A stretch of DNA of 38,368 nt, from NCBI GenBank assembly GCA_017409205.1, contig JAFQTF010000018.1, positions 1-38,368 on the forward strand, given 5' to 3'. The translations under genes were made by a program, and so were the position numbers. The notes beneath the pieces were generated by a model. That model made no database searches. It was not told where the DNA came from and saw only the letters and a list, made by a program, of their open reading frames with translations. The stretch comes from Oscillospiraceae bacterium (GTDB lineage: Bacteria; Bacillota; Clostridia; Oscillospirales; Oscillospiraceae). Positions 29,983-36,989 of the stretch are shown piece by piece (the stretch's first letter is position 1; every line of letters begins with the position of its first letter).

Positions 29983-30696
29983 ATGGTAATCTATCCTGCA
30001 ATTGATCTTTATGACGGAAAAGCGGTCCGCCTGTTTAAAGGCGACTATGCGCAAATGACGGTTTATAATGAAAATCCTGTATCGGTTGCCCTGGATTTTA
30101 AGGCCCAGGGGGCGACCCATATCCATCTGGTGGATCTGGAGGGCGCGAAGTCCGGCGCCACACCCAATCTGGAAACGGTCTGCGCCATCAAAAAAGCCAC
30201 CGGCCTGTTCTGCGAGATCGGCGGCGGCGTTCGGAGCATGGAAGTGGTGCAGCGGTATCTGGATGCCGGTATCGACCGGGTGATCCTGGGTACGGCAGCT
30301 GTGACGGACGAAGTATTTCTTCGGGAGGCCGTGACGGTTTATGGAGAAAGAATTGCCGTGGGCATTGACATCCGGGACGGATTTGCTGCCATTAAGGGCT
30401 GGACAGAAAAATCCGGGGAGAGAGCCATGGACTTCTGCGAAAAGATGCAGAAGGTGGGGGTAAAGACCCTGATCTGCACCGATATCTCCCGGGATGGCGC
30501 CATGCAGGGTGCCAACCACAGCCTGTACCGGGAATTGTCGGAGAAATGCAATATGAATATCATTGCCTCCGGAGGTGTATCCTCGCTGGAAGATGTCAGA
30601 AAGCTGGCGGCTATGGAGATCCACGGCGCCATCATCGGCAAGGCCTACTATACCGGAGCGGTGAACCTGAAAGAAGCGATTGAGGTGGCCGGATGA
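29983..30696 (+). CDS. hisA: ProFAR isomerase
   Basis: 237 residues; ATG 29983 follows AAGGAGG, while an upstream in-frame start lies within hisH. It is a (beta/alpha)8 enzyme that isomerises ProFAR to PRFAR. The two catalytic Asp regions are YPAIDLYDGKAVRLFKGDY and VGIDIRDGFAAIKGW; phosphate loops GGGVRSME and ASGGVSSLEDV are visible. Its stop overlaps hisF by 4 nt. Confidence 0.96.
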   Translation: MVIYPAIDLYDGKAVRLFKGDYAQMTVYNENPVSVALDFKAQGATHIHLVDLEGAKSGATPNLETVCAIKKATGLFCEIGGGVRSMEVVQRYLDAGIDRVILGTAAVTDEVFLREAVTVYGERIAVGIDIRDGFAAIKGWTEKSGERAMDFCEKMQKVGVKTLICTDISRDGAMQGANHSLYRELSEKCNMNIIASGGVSSLEDVRKLAAMEIHGAIIGKAYYTGAVNLKEAIEVAG

Positions 30697-31451
30697 TAAC
30701 AAAACGAATCATTCCCTGCCTGGATGTGAAAAATGGCAGAGTGGTGAAGGGTGTGAACTTCGCGGGATTGCAGGATGTGTCCTCTCCCGTGACCCTTGCC
30801 AAATTTTACAGCGACTGCGGTGCGGACGAACTGGTGTTCTATGACATCACCGCTTCTTCTGACGGCCGGAAGCTGTTCACGGAGATCCTCTGTGAAACCG
30901 CAAAAAATGTGTTCATTCCCCTGACAGTGGGCGGCGGCATCAACACGGTGGAGGATTTTGACCGGGTGCTGAAATGCGGTGCCGACAAGGTCAGCGTCAA
31001 TTCCGGTGCCATTCGGAACCCGGAACTGATCCGGCAGGCAGCCAAGCGCTACGGCGACCAGTGTGTGGTGCTGTCGGCGGACATCAAGCGGGTGGACGGC
31101 GGGTTCCGGGTCTTTGCCAAAGGCGGCCGGGAGGATACCGGCATGGAGGCCATCTCCTGGATCAAAAAGTGCGTTGCCATGGGCGCCGGTGAGATCGTGG
31201 TGAATTCCATCGATACCGACGGCGTCAAGGGCGGCTTCGACATTCCGATGCTGGATGCGGTGTGCAGTGCGGTCAGTGTGCCGGTGATCGCCTCCGGCGG
31301 TGCGGGAAAAATCGATGATTTTATCACCCTGTTCCAAACCCTCCCAAAGGTGGATGCAGGTCTTGCGGCCTCCATTTTCCATTTTGGGGAAGTGAAAATC
31401 CGGGATCTGAAGATGGAAATGGCAAAAAACAATATCCCCACCAGACTGTGA
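30693..31451 (+). CDS. hisF: Imidazole glycerol phosphate synthase, cyclase subunit
   Basis: 252 residues, overlapping the hisA stop (ATGA). It is a (beta/alpha)8 barrel forming imidazole glycerol phosphate and AICAR with HisH. The catalytic Asp residues lie in [16 protein letters not shown] and in [13 protein letters not shown]. Also present: [26 protein letters not shown] and [16 protein letters not shown] feeds back to purine synthesis, linking to the formyl-THF made by fhs. Confidence 0.97.
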   Translation: MITKRIIPCLDVKNGRVVKGVNFAGLQDVSSPVTLAKFYSDCGADELVFYDITASSDGRKLFTEILCETAKNVFIPLTVGGGINTVEDFDRVLKCGADKVSVNSGAIRNPELIRQAAKRYGDQCVVLSADIKRVDGGFRVFAKGGREDTGMEAISWIKKCVAMGAGEIVVNSIDTDGVKGGFDIPMLDAVCSAVSVPVIASGGAGKIDDFITLFQTLPKVDAGLAASIFHFGEVKIRDLKMEMAKNNIPTRL

Positions 31452-31461
31452 GGTTGGAAAT

Positions 31462-32112
31462 ATGATCGACATTGAAACACTGAAATTTGACGAAAAGGGT
31501 CTGATCCCTGCTATTGTGGTGGATGCCGTCACCAAACGTGTATTGACCCTGGCCTACATGACCCGGGAAAGCTTGAAGATCTCCATGGAAAGGGAACTGA
31601 CCTGCTTCTGGAGCCGCTCCCGGCAGGAGCTGTGGCTGAAGGGGGAGACCAGCGGGAATTACCAGCACATCGTATCCATCACTGCGGACTGCGACTCGGA
31701 TGCACTGGTGGTCATGGTGGAGCCGGAGGGACCTGCCTGCCATCTGGGTACGGCAAGCTGCTTTGAATATCCCGTGTTCCAGAGCGGGAATCGTCGGGAA
31801 TTTTCCTACGAAGGATTGATGAAGCTGATTGAAGGCCGGAAGACAGAACGGAAGGAGGGCTCCTATACCACCTATCTCTTTGATAAGGGACTGGACAAGA
31901 TCCTCAAGAAGGTGGGCGAGGAATCCACCGAGGTCATCATCGCTGCCCATGGAAAGGATAAAAAGGAGACAATCTATGAGATTGCTGACCTTGCCTACCA
32001 TGTGATGGTACTGATGATCGAGGCAGGGATCTCTTTGGAGGATATTCATCGGGAACTGGCTTCCCGCCATGTCATCGACCACAAGGTAAAGCAGGAAAAA
32101 ATGACAAAATAA
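31462..32112 (+). CDS. hisIE: Bifunctional phosphoribosyl-AMP cyclohydrolase/phosphoribosyl-ATP pyrophosphatase
   Basis: 216 residues, last gene of the operon. HisI domain at about 1-115: [31 protein letters not shown] and a metal/Cys region [14 protein letters not shown]...CHLGTASCF. HisE domain at about 120-210: [21 protein letters not shown] and [19 protein letters not shown] with the acidic NTP-pyrophosphatase residues. It carries out steps 2 and 3 of the pathway. The fused form is widespread in bacteria. Confidence 0.96.
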   Translation: MIDIETLKFDEKGLIPAIVVDAVTKRVLTLAYMTRESLKISMERELTCFWSRSRQELWLKGETSGNYQHIVSITADCDSDALVVMVEPEGPACHLGTASCFEYPVFQSGNRREFSYEGLMKLIEGRKTERKEGSYTTYLFDKGLDKILKKVGEESTEVIIAAHGKDKKETIYEIADLAYHVMVLMIEAGISLEDIHRELASRHVIDHKVKQEKMTK

Positions 32113-32113
32113 C

Positions 32114-32141
32114 AAAGAGGAGGCAACCGCCTCCTCTTTTT
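32114..32141 (+). terminator. Bidirectional terminator ending the his operon
   Basis: AAAGAGGAGGC (32114-32124) pairs with GCCTCCTCTTT (32129-32139), loop AACC, then T residues. It starts 1 nt past the hisIE stop and also serves the convergent DUF3841 gene. Confidence 0.92.
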
Positions 32142-32143
32142 GT

Positions 32144-32719
32144 TTATCTGACCGGTATGTGATTATCCATCAACACCCATTCCTTCCGGATACACCACAG
32201 GCCTGCCTGCAGACTGTGGATGGGGGCCGGCTCCCCTTGCTTCAATGCTTCGTGGTGGCGAAAGATCCGCTGCCAGCTGTCATAGGTCATCTGCTTCAGA
32301 TCGGGATAGAAATTTGTCAGCATCACATCGGCGGGGAGAATGCCCCGTGCTTTCAGTTCCTGCTGGAAGGCCCGTTCCTCCGCTTCGGTTTCGCCGATGT
32401 ATTTCAGCTGTACTACCTTGTTCCAGTCTGCCATATCGAAGTATACCGCCTCTTCCACCGGGACCTCCAGTGTCAGCACATGGGAAGAACGGCCGGTCTC
32501 CATCAGATACTGGTCAGCGAAGGCCCAATAGGGGAATTCCGCTCCCTCCGGCTTTGACACATACCGGGGCAACTGCTGTACGAACCACTGATAGGCGGTC
32601 AGGAACACCGGTGCGCTGTCACCGTACTTTTTGCGGATATATTCCGGCTTGGAAAAGGCGGTGCCATGGCGCTGAATGGCCTGCCAGACCGGTTCTGCCT
32701 GAGAGGCGTAGAGGATCAT
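32144..32719 (-). CDS. DUF3841 family protein, paralog B
   Basis: 191 residues from ATG 32717-32719, which overlaps the stop of the upstream paralog (ATGA), suggesting translational coupling; a longer frame start exists inside paralog A but has no clear advantage. The sequence matches the DUF3841 style: MILYASQAEPVWQAIQRHG, FLTAYQWFVQQLPRY, FPYWAF, VLTLEVPVEEAVYFDMADWNKVVQLKYI and a closing Trp/Arg segment GLWCIRKEWVL. It is homologous to paralog A throughout. The family has no function I can state with confidence. It is soluble, with no signal peptide. Confidence 0.82.
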   Translation of the reverse strand: MILYASQAEPVWQAIQRHGTAFSKPEYIRKKYGDSAPVFLTAYQWFVQQLPRYVSKPEGAEFPYWAFADQYLMETGRSSHVLTLEVPVEEAVYFDMADWNKVVQLKYIGETEAEERAFQQELKARGILPADVMLTNFYPDLKQMTYDSWQRIFRHHEALKQGEPAPIHSLQAGLWCIRKEWVLMDNHIPVR

Positions 32720-33270
32720 AGTATTTCTGCTGATCGTACCCATTCTTTTCGGACCTCCCATATAGTTCCGTAGGACTCCGGGCTTCCCAGCTGGATGGAG
32801 TCGTCGAAGAGCCTTGCCCAGCTGGCTTGGATTTCCCGCTTGATCTGAGGATAAAACTGCGTCATACAGGCCTTTTCGTCACTGGTGCCCCAGTCCCGCA
32901 GCAGCTGGCTGTGCCGCTTTTTGTCTTGCGCATCGGCGGGGATGTAGCTGCAGTTCAGAATGGTGCCCCATTTGGCGATATTCACATTGGTCACCAGATC
33001 GGCATCCACTTCCAGCTCCAGCAGAACGGTGTCCGGGGTGGGCAGCATGGTGCCTGCCCGGGAGAAGGACAGCCAGATGGGATATTCTGCGCCTGCCGGT
33101 TTCCGGGAGGCATTGGGCAGATTGGCGGCCAGCCAGCGGTAAGAATCCATCATCAGATGGGCGTCCTCATTGCGGAAAATGCCCTCTGCCCGGGCGTGGT
33201 ACACGCCGTCGCGCTGCAGAGTTTCCCACACGGAAATATGCTGTTTTGTCCATACGCGGATGGTTTCCAC
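32716..33270 (-). CDS. DUF3841 family protein, paralog A
   Basis: 184 residues, GTG start at 33268-33270 with GGGGGTG upstream. Pattern: TIRVWTKQHISVWETLQRDGVYHA, MDSYRWLAANLP, YPIWLSF, VLLELEVDADLVTNVNIAKWGTILNCSYI, CMTQFYPQIKREIQASWARLFD and TIWEVRKEWVRS. The last two stretches line up with paralog B (MLTNFYPDLKQMTYDSWQRIF, GLWCIRKEWVL), indicating tandem duplication. It has its own promoter and is divergent from a lysR gene, a common layout for regulator and target. Confidence 0.82.
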   Translation of the reverse strand: METIRVWTKQHISVWETLQRDGVYHARAEGIFRNEDAHLMMDSYRWLAANLPNASRKPAGAEYPIWLSFSRAGTMLPTPDTVLLELEVDADLVTNVNIAKWGTILNCSYIPADAQDKKRHSQLLRDWGTSDEKACMTQFYPQIKREIQASWARLFDDSIQLGSPESYGTIWEVRKEWVRSAEIL

Positions 33271-33301
33271 GGACAGTCACCCCCTGTATATGATTTCCTT
33301 T

Positions 33302-33330
33302 ATTTTACATGGGAAGCCAGACCCTGTCAA
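33302..33330 (-). promoter_or_regulatory. Promoter of the DUF3841 pair
   Basis: Minus strand TTGACA (33325-33330), 17 bp, TAAAAT (33302-33307), 31 bp before the GTG start. Confidence 0.72.
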
Positions 33331-33415
33331 TCATCGAAAAGAGTCGATAAACAACAAAAGAAACCTGATAAATATGCCGGACCTATACGATTTATTTATA
33401 TATCCAATAATTTTA

Positions 33416-33443
33416 TTGCAATATTTGATGTATTTGATATAAT
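33416..33443 (+). promoter_or_regulatory. Promoter of the lysR-type gene
   Basis: TTGCAA (33416-33421), 16 bp, TATAAT (33438-33443). The surrounding 33360-33440 is very AT-rich, with repeated TATTTGAT-like words that could include LysR sites. Confidence 0.65.
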
Positions 33444-33481
33444 AACCCCGACTATGGAGAGAAAAAAGGACGGTAAAAGTT

Positions 33482-34381
33482 ATGGATTTTCGGCAACTTG
33501 AGGCATTTATCGCCACGGTCGATCATCAGAGTTTTTCCGCTGCGGCAGAAGCGCTCTATTTGTCCCAGCCTACCATCAGTTCCTATATCCATTCTCTGGA
33601 GCGGGAACTGAATACCCAGCTGATCCGCCGTACTACCAAAAAATTTGAGGTCACGGCAAATGGACAGCAGCTTTATGAATATGCAGTTGCCTTGCTGCGC
33701 CTGCAGCAGAAAGCGATCACGGAGCTTTCCAATACCGGTGTTCGGGAACTGCATATCGGCACTTCTTCTGTGCCGGGTCAGTGCATTCTGCCCCGGGTAC
33801 TGGCGGGATACCGCAGGGAAGTTCCGGAGGTCAATGCCTTTGTGACCCATTCCGATTCCCTGGATATCATCCAGCAGGTGGAAAACGGTACGCTGGATGT
33901 GGGCCTGGTGGGCAGAAAAATCGAAGGAAACTGCGTGTTTGAGACCATTGCCACCGATGAGCTGGTAATTGCGGCCCCCAACAACGCCTATTTCCGGGAA
34001 AAGTACAGCGAAAATGCAGATTTGAAGGAGTTGCTGAAGGAACCCTTCATCATGCGCACGGAGCAGTCCGGTACCCAGTACGAGGCGGAGCAGTTGCTGC
34101 AGAGTCTGGGGCTCAGTGAGAAAGATCTGCAGATCGTGGCCCGGGTCAATGATGCCCATGCTCTGCAGAATTATGTGGTCCAGGGGCTCGGCATTTCTCT
34201 TGTGTCTCACCGGATGGTGAAGGCAGAAGCCATGCGGGGTAAATTGCTGGTGTTCCCTCTGGGCGAATATGCCCGTCAGCGCAGCTTTTATCTGGTATTC
34301 CAGGAAGGTCCCTATCTTCCCAAATCTGCGACTGCATTCATTCGCCATATCCGGGAACTGTCCCGAAAAAAAGAATTGTAA
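33482..34381 (+). CDS. LysR-family transcriptional regulator
   Basis: 299 residues, ATG 33482 with AAAAAAGGA about 12 nt upstream. The N-terminal winged HTH (residues 1-60) is canonical: MDFRQLEAFIATVDHQSFSAAAEALYLSQPTISSYIHSLERELNTQLIRRT. A linker helix follows, then the periplasmic-binding-like effector domain (about 90-295; ELHIGTSSVPGQCILPRVL, VGLVGRKIEGN, VVQGLGISLVSHRMV). The effector is unknown. LysR proteins usually control a divergent gene, which here is the DUF3841 pair. A strong terminator follows. Confidence 0.93.
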   Translation: MDFRQLEAFIATVDHQSFSAAAEALYLSQPTISSYIHSLERELNTQLIRRTTKKFEVTANGQQLYEYAVALLRLQQKAITELSNTGVRELHIGTSSVPGQCILPRVLAGYRREVPEVNAFVTHSDSLDIIQQVENGTLDVGLVGRKIEGNCVFETIATDELVIAAPNNAYFREKYSENADLKELLKEPFIMRTEQSGTQYEAEQLLQSLGLSEKDLQIVARVNDAHALQNYVVQGLGISLVSHRMVKAEAMRGKLLVFPLGEYARQRSFYLVFQEGPYLPKSATAFIRHIRELSRKKEL

Positions 34382-34406
34382 TTCCCCATTTCCCCCTCCT
34401 GATATA

Positions 34407-34443
34407 GCAAAACGGGATGCTCAGCATGAGCATCCCGTTTTGC
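34407..34443 (+). terminator. Terminator of the lysR-type gene
   Basis: A 17-bp perfect stem from GCAAAACGGG (34407) to CCCGTTTTGC (34443) with loop GCA; T residues lie inside the 3' arm. It may act both ways. Confidence 0.9.
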
Positions 34444-34449
34444 TGTAAG

Positions 34450-34476
34450 AAAGCCAGCGGCATAGCCGCTGGCTTT
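34450..34476 (-). terminator. Terminator of the PHP-family gene
   Basis: AAAGCCAGCGGC (34450-34461) pairs perfectly with GCCGCTGGCTTT (34465-34476), loop ATA. It follows the minus-strand PHP stop at 34491, back to back with the lysR terminator. Confidence 0.8.
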
Positions 34477-34490
34477 GTTTGCTGTGATGG

Positions 34491-35117
34491 TTAAAATTCG
34501 TCTACCACGTCATAACTGCTGCCATTCCAGATGGCAGGACGGGTGCGGCATGTGTGCAGCTGGGCAATAAAATCTTCGGTGGTGGTGACGATCTCCGGCA
34601 GCCAGGTGACATACTTGCCGATCTGTTTTTCCACATGGGCATCGCTGGCGCCGATGGCCTGAAGTCCAAGTTCCCGGCAGTAGCGCAGGGCGGTGCGGTT
34701 GGCTTCCATGGAGGTGCTGCCATTGAGCACTTCCACACCGTGCAGGCCCTTTACCCGGCGCAGATTGTCCTCCAGACCCCGGTTGTTGTTCCGGAAGGGA
34801 TGGCAGGAAACGCAGAAGCCGCCGGCCTTGTTTACCTGATCGATGAATTCCTGCGCATCGATCCGATGGTCGGGATAGGTGTCAATACCCCAGGCGGTAA
34901 TGTCGCCCCAGAGGGAGAAAAATTCAATACCCACAAAGATGGGGAATCCCACTTCTCTGGAATATTCCGCAGCAAAGTCCTTCAGCCCCATGCTGTCATG
35001 GTCTGTGATGCAGACGGCATCCAGACCCTTGAACCGGGCCGTCTCCACGATCTGTTTTAAGTTGATGAAGCTGTCGAGGGAATGAGTGCATTCATGCAGA
35101 TGCATATCTACCAGCAT
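34491..35117 (-). CDS. PHP-domain phosphoesterase
   Basis: 208 residues; ATG 35115-35117 follows AGGAGG, and a longer start 24 bp upstream lacks this spacing. Metal ligands of the PHP fold are visible: MLVDMHLHECTHSLDS, AVCITDHDSMG, FVGIEFF, VSCHPFRNN and IGASDAHVEKQIG. PHP enzymes hydrolyse phosphate esters and include histidinol-phosphatase, nucleoside phosphatases and polymerase-associated domains. This one is shorter than typical HisJ/HisK (about 260-270), and lacks a recognisable specificity motif. The his operon 2.4 kb away has no phosphatase, so it is one candidate for that step, unproven. Own promoter and terminator. Confidence 0.87.
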   Translation of the reverse strand: MLVDMHLHECTHSLDSFINLKQIVETARFKGLDAVCITDHDSMGLKDFAAEYSREVGFPIFVGIEFFSLWGDITAWGIDTYPDHRIDAQEFIDQVNKAGGFCVSCHPFRNNNRGLEDNLRRVKGLHGVEVLNGSTSMEANRTALRYCRELGLQAIGASDAHVEKQIGKYVTWLPEIVTTTEDFIAQLHTCRTRPAIWNGSSYDVVDEF

Positions 35118-35152
35118 GGGATATCCTCCTGAAATAGCCATATTATTTGTCT

Positions 35153-35181
35153 ATTATAACGGATAAATGCCGGTTCGTAAA
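35153..35181 (-). promoter_or_regulatory. Promoter of the PHP-family gene
   Basis: Minus strand TTTACG (35176-35181), 17 bp, TATAAT (35153-35158). Confidence 0.6.
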
Positions 35182-35294
35182 TATCATTTTTTGTAATAAT
35201 AGTGTATTTATTTATTGGCTCTATCGATTTATTGCCGATATGATGAATGACCGTTCGGCGGTGGCCGCAGCACAAAACGCGGATATCCGGATGC

Positions 35295-36338
35295 TTACCC
35301 CAAAAAATAAATGGTGCATCTTCTTCTGCCGAATTCGATACATTCTTCATAGGTGGGGAAGTAGAGATCCATTTTGTCCCGCTTGATGGCGCCGCCGCAG
35401 TCCTCGGCGGTGGCGATGCCGTAGTAGCGTTCCCCATCATGGGAGACAATGAGCATCCGGGTGCCATAGGGAATAAAGCGGGGATCCACAGCAACGGTGC
35501 CATGGTGTACGGTGGTGCCGGTGGCGGTGATCATGTCACAGCCTGCATCGGTGTGGGTATAACCGGTGGCGGTAACATAGTCGGTTTTGTAGTAGGTCAG
35601 GATCTCACCGGAGGGCATGCGGATATAGCCGTCTTCAATGATAGGCATATCGGTGGAGTCGTCCGGCCGGGGCTCCCCGGTACCCTGGGCAATGATCTCG
35701 GTGATGGGAGCGATGGTCTGGGTTTCGGTCAGCACTTCTCTGCGGATCTCCTTCCCGTTACGGTAGGTCACACTGGCTGTGTGCAGCAGTTCGCCGTCCC
35801 GTCCTTCGATCAGTACCTCCTGAATCCCCTGGGGCAGGGAGGCGTCTGTGCAGAGGGTGGTTTCGTGGGGGATGGTGGCGGTGTAGCTTTCCTGCCGGGT
35901 GACGATGTGATCGATCCGCAGTTCCATACCGTCATAAACCGGTGTGTCCAAAGACTGGGACAGAATATCCTGTCCGCTCACATCCAGATCCAGCCGGGCC
36001 AGCAGTTCGCCGACGGTTTCCCCGAAAGAAGTGACGTGGGTGGCTTCGCCCCGGTAGGACAGCAGGATTTCCATGCCCCGGCGGATGGCGATGACGTCAC
36101 CGCTCTGGGTGGTATAGGTATCGCCTCCGTCCAGTTCCATGCCGGCCTCGTCCAGAACCACGGCAGGATCTGTGGCGAAGGTGGTATAGGTGATCACCCG
36201 TTCGCCGTCTGTGATGACATAGGTTTTGGCAAAAGCAGTGGGAGTCAGAAGCAGGAAGAGGATCAGTACAGTCAGAAGCACACAGAACAGTCGCAGGGAA
36301 GCAGATGTTTTCTTGGGATATCGGGTCTCTGTGGACAT
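35295..36338 (-). CDS. YabE-like secreted protein with DUF348, G5 and 3D domains
   Basis: 347 residues from ATG 36336-36338 with AGGAGG. A basic N-terminus and a long hydrophobic segment (SLRLFCVLLTVLILFLLLTPTAFA) form a signal peptide or anchor cleaved after about residue 37. DUF348-like units follow (KTYVITDGERVITYTTFATDPAVVLDEAG, THVTSFGETVGELLARLDL), then a G5 domain (about 185-230), and a C-terminal 3D domain (YVTATGYTHTDAGCDMITATGT, VAVDPRFIPYGTRMLI, AEDCGGAIKRDKMDLYF) with the three conserved Asp residues. This matches the YabE/Sps relatives of resuscitation-promoting factors, thought to be lytic transglycosylases acting on peptidoglycan. Promoter and phased repeats lie upstream. Confidence 0.92.
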   Translation of the reverse strand: MSTETRYPKKTSASLRLFCVLLTVLILFLLLTPTAFAKTYVITDGERVITYTTFATDPAVVLDEAGMELDGGDTYTTQSGDVIAIRRGMEILLSYRGEATHVTSFGETVGELLARLDLDVSGQDILSQSLDTPVYDGMELRIDHIVTRQESYTATIPHETTLCTDASLPQGIQEVLIEGRDGELLHTASVTYRNGKEIRREVLTETQTIAPITEIIAQGTGEPRPDDSTDMPIIEDGYIRMPSGEILTYYKTDYVTATGYTHTDAGCDMITATGTTVHHGTVAVDPRFIPYGTRMLIVSHDGERYYGIATAEDCGGAIKRDKMDLYFPTYEECIEFGRRRCTIYFLG

Positions 36339-36406
36339 GACGGTACCTCCTGAAGATGATGGAAACAAAATGTTACAACAGATGACTGTTGGAAGAAAGT
36401 GGGGTT

Positions 36407-36435
36407 ATTATAACTTAATTAATACAAAAAGTCAA
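36407..36435 (-). promoter_or_regulatory. Promoter of the YabE-like gene
   Basis: Minus strand TTGACT (36430-36435), 17 bp, TATAAT (36407-36412). The leader to the ATG is about 65 nt. Confidence 0.8.
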
Positions 36436-36447
36436 GCCAAACAACAT

Positions 36448-36543
36448 AAACGACCAAAAACGACAACTTTTTTGATAAAAACGAAAATAAATTATGTAAA
36501 CGGCAAAAACAGGATATGGGGTTAATGCGACAGAAAAAAACGA
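36448..36543 (-). repeat. Five AAACG(A/G) words upstream of the YabE-like promoter
   Basis: AAACGA at 36448, 36458, 36479 and 36538 and AAACGG at 36498. Spacings are 10, 21, 19 and 40 bp, close to multiples of the helical turn, so they face one side of the DNA. They begin 13 bp upstream of the -35 box on the minus strand (reading TCGTTT). The rest of 36544-36670 shows no gene; a weak stem AAACCGG/CCGGTTT lies at about 36630-36658. Confidence 0.45.
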
Positions 36544-36674
36544 GATATTGCGGAGAAAAGTTACAAGTGTTTACATAAGCTGGCGAATTATGTCTTCTGT
36601 GCAACCGACAGAGGAGCCCCTTGTTATGGAAACCGGAAGCGTTATTTCGTGCCGGTTTTCTTTCTAAAGAGGTA

Positions 36675-36703
36675 TTGACATTTTGGAGAAATTATGATAA
36701 ATT
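36675..36703 (+). promoter_or_regulatory. Promoter of the thrS T-box transcript
   Basis: TTGACA (36675-36680), 17 bp, TAAATT (36698-36703). Confidence 0.65.
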
Positions 36704-36709
36704 TTTTGT

Positions 36710-36950
36710 TGAAAATGCTATGACGAAGACATGCATTCCCGGAAAGATTCCCAGAGAGGGCGCTGTTTGGTGCAAGGCGCCTGTACCCCTGCCGGGGGTG
36801 ATACCACTTCTGAGCTGCCGGTCGGAAATGGCCGGACGGGTGCGCCCGTTATCGTGCCAATGAGTGACGGCCTTTGGCCGTAACCAGGGTGGAACCGTGG
36901 AATATAAGAACGTCTTGTATCCCACCCCTGATCTTCAGGGGGTGGGTATT
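36710..36950 (+). ncRNA. T-box riboswitch leader, threonine specific
   Basis: The conserved T-box AGGGTGGAACCGTGG lies at 36886-36900, with AACGTCTT shortly after (about 36910). Stem I carries an AGAGAGG element (about 36752) and a specifier bulge GATACCAC ahead of CTTCTGAGCTGC; ACC (36803-36805) is a threonine codon, agreeing with the downstream gene. Uncharged tRNA-Thr should stabilise the antiterminator and allow transcription of thrS. Confidence 0.93.
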
Positions 36951-36952
36951 TT
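36921..36952 (+). terminator. T-box-controlled terminator
   Basis: CCCACCCCTGA (36921-36931) pairs with TCAGGGGGTGGG (36935-36946), followed by TATTTTTAT. It is the alternative to the antiterminator formed by the T-box sequence. Confidence 0.92.
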
Positions 36953-36989
36953 TATACCCTTTTCCCCTCATCAAAAAGGAGGAAATATT

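Noticed and set aside
36591-36660. Short ATG frame ahead of the T-box promoter
   Set aside because: No Shine-Dalgarno site, unremarkable peptide, and it overlaps a weak hairpin.
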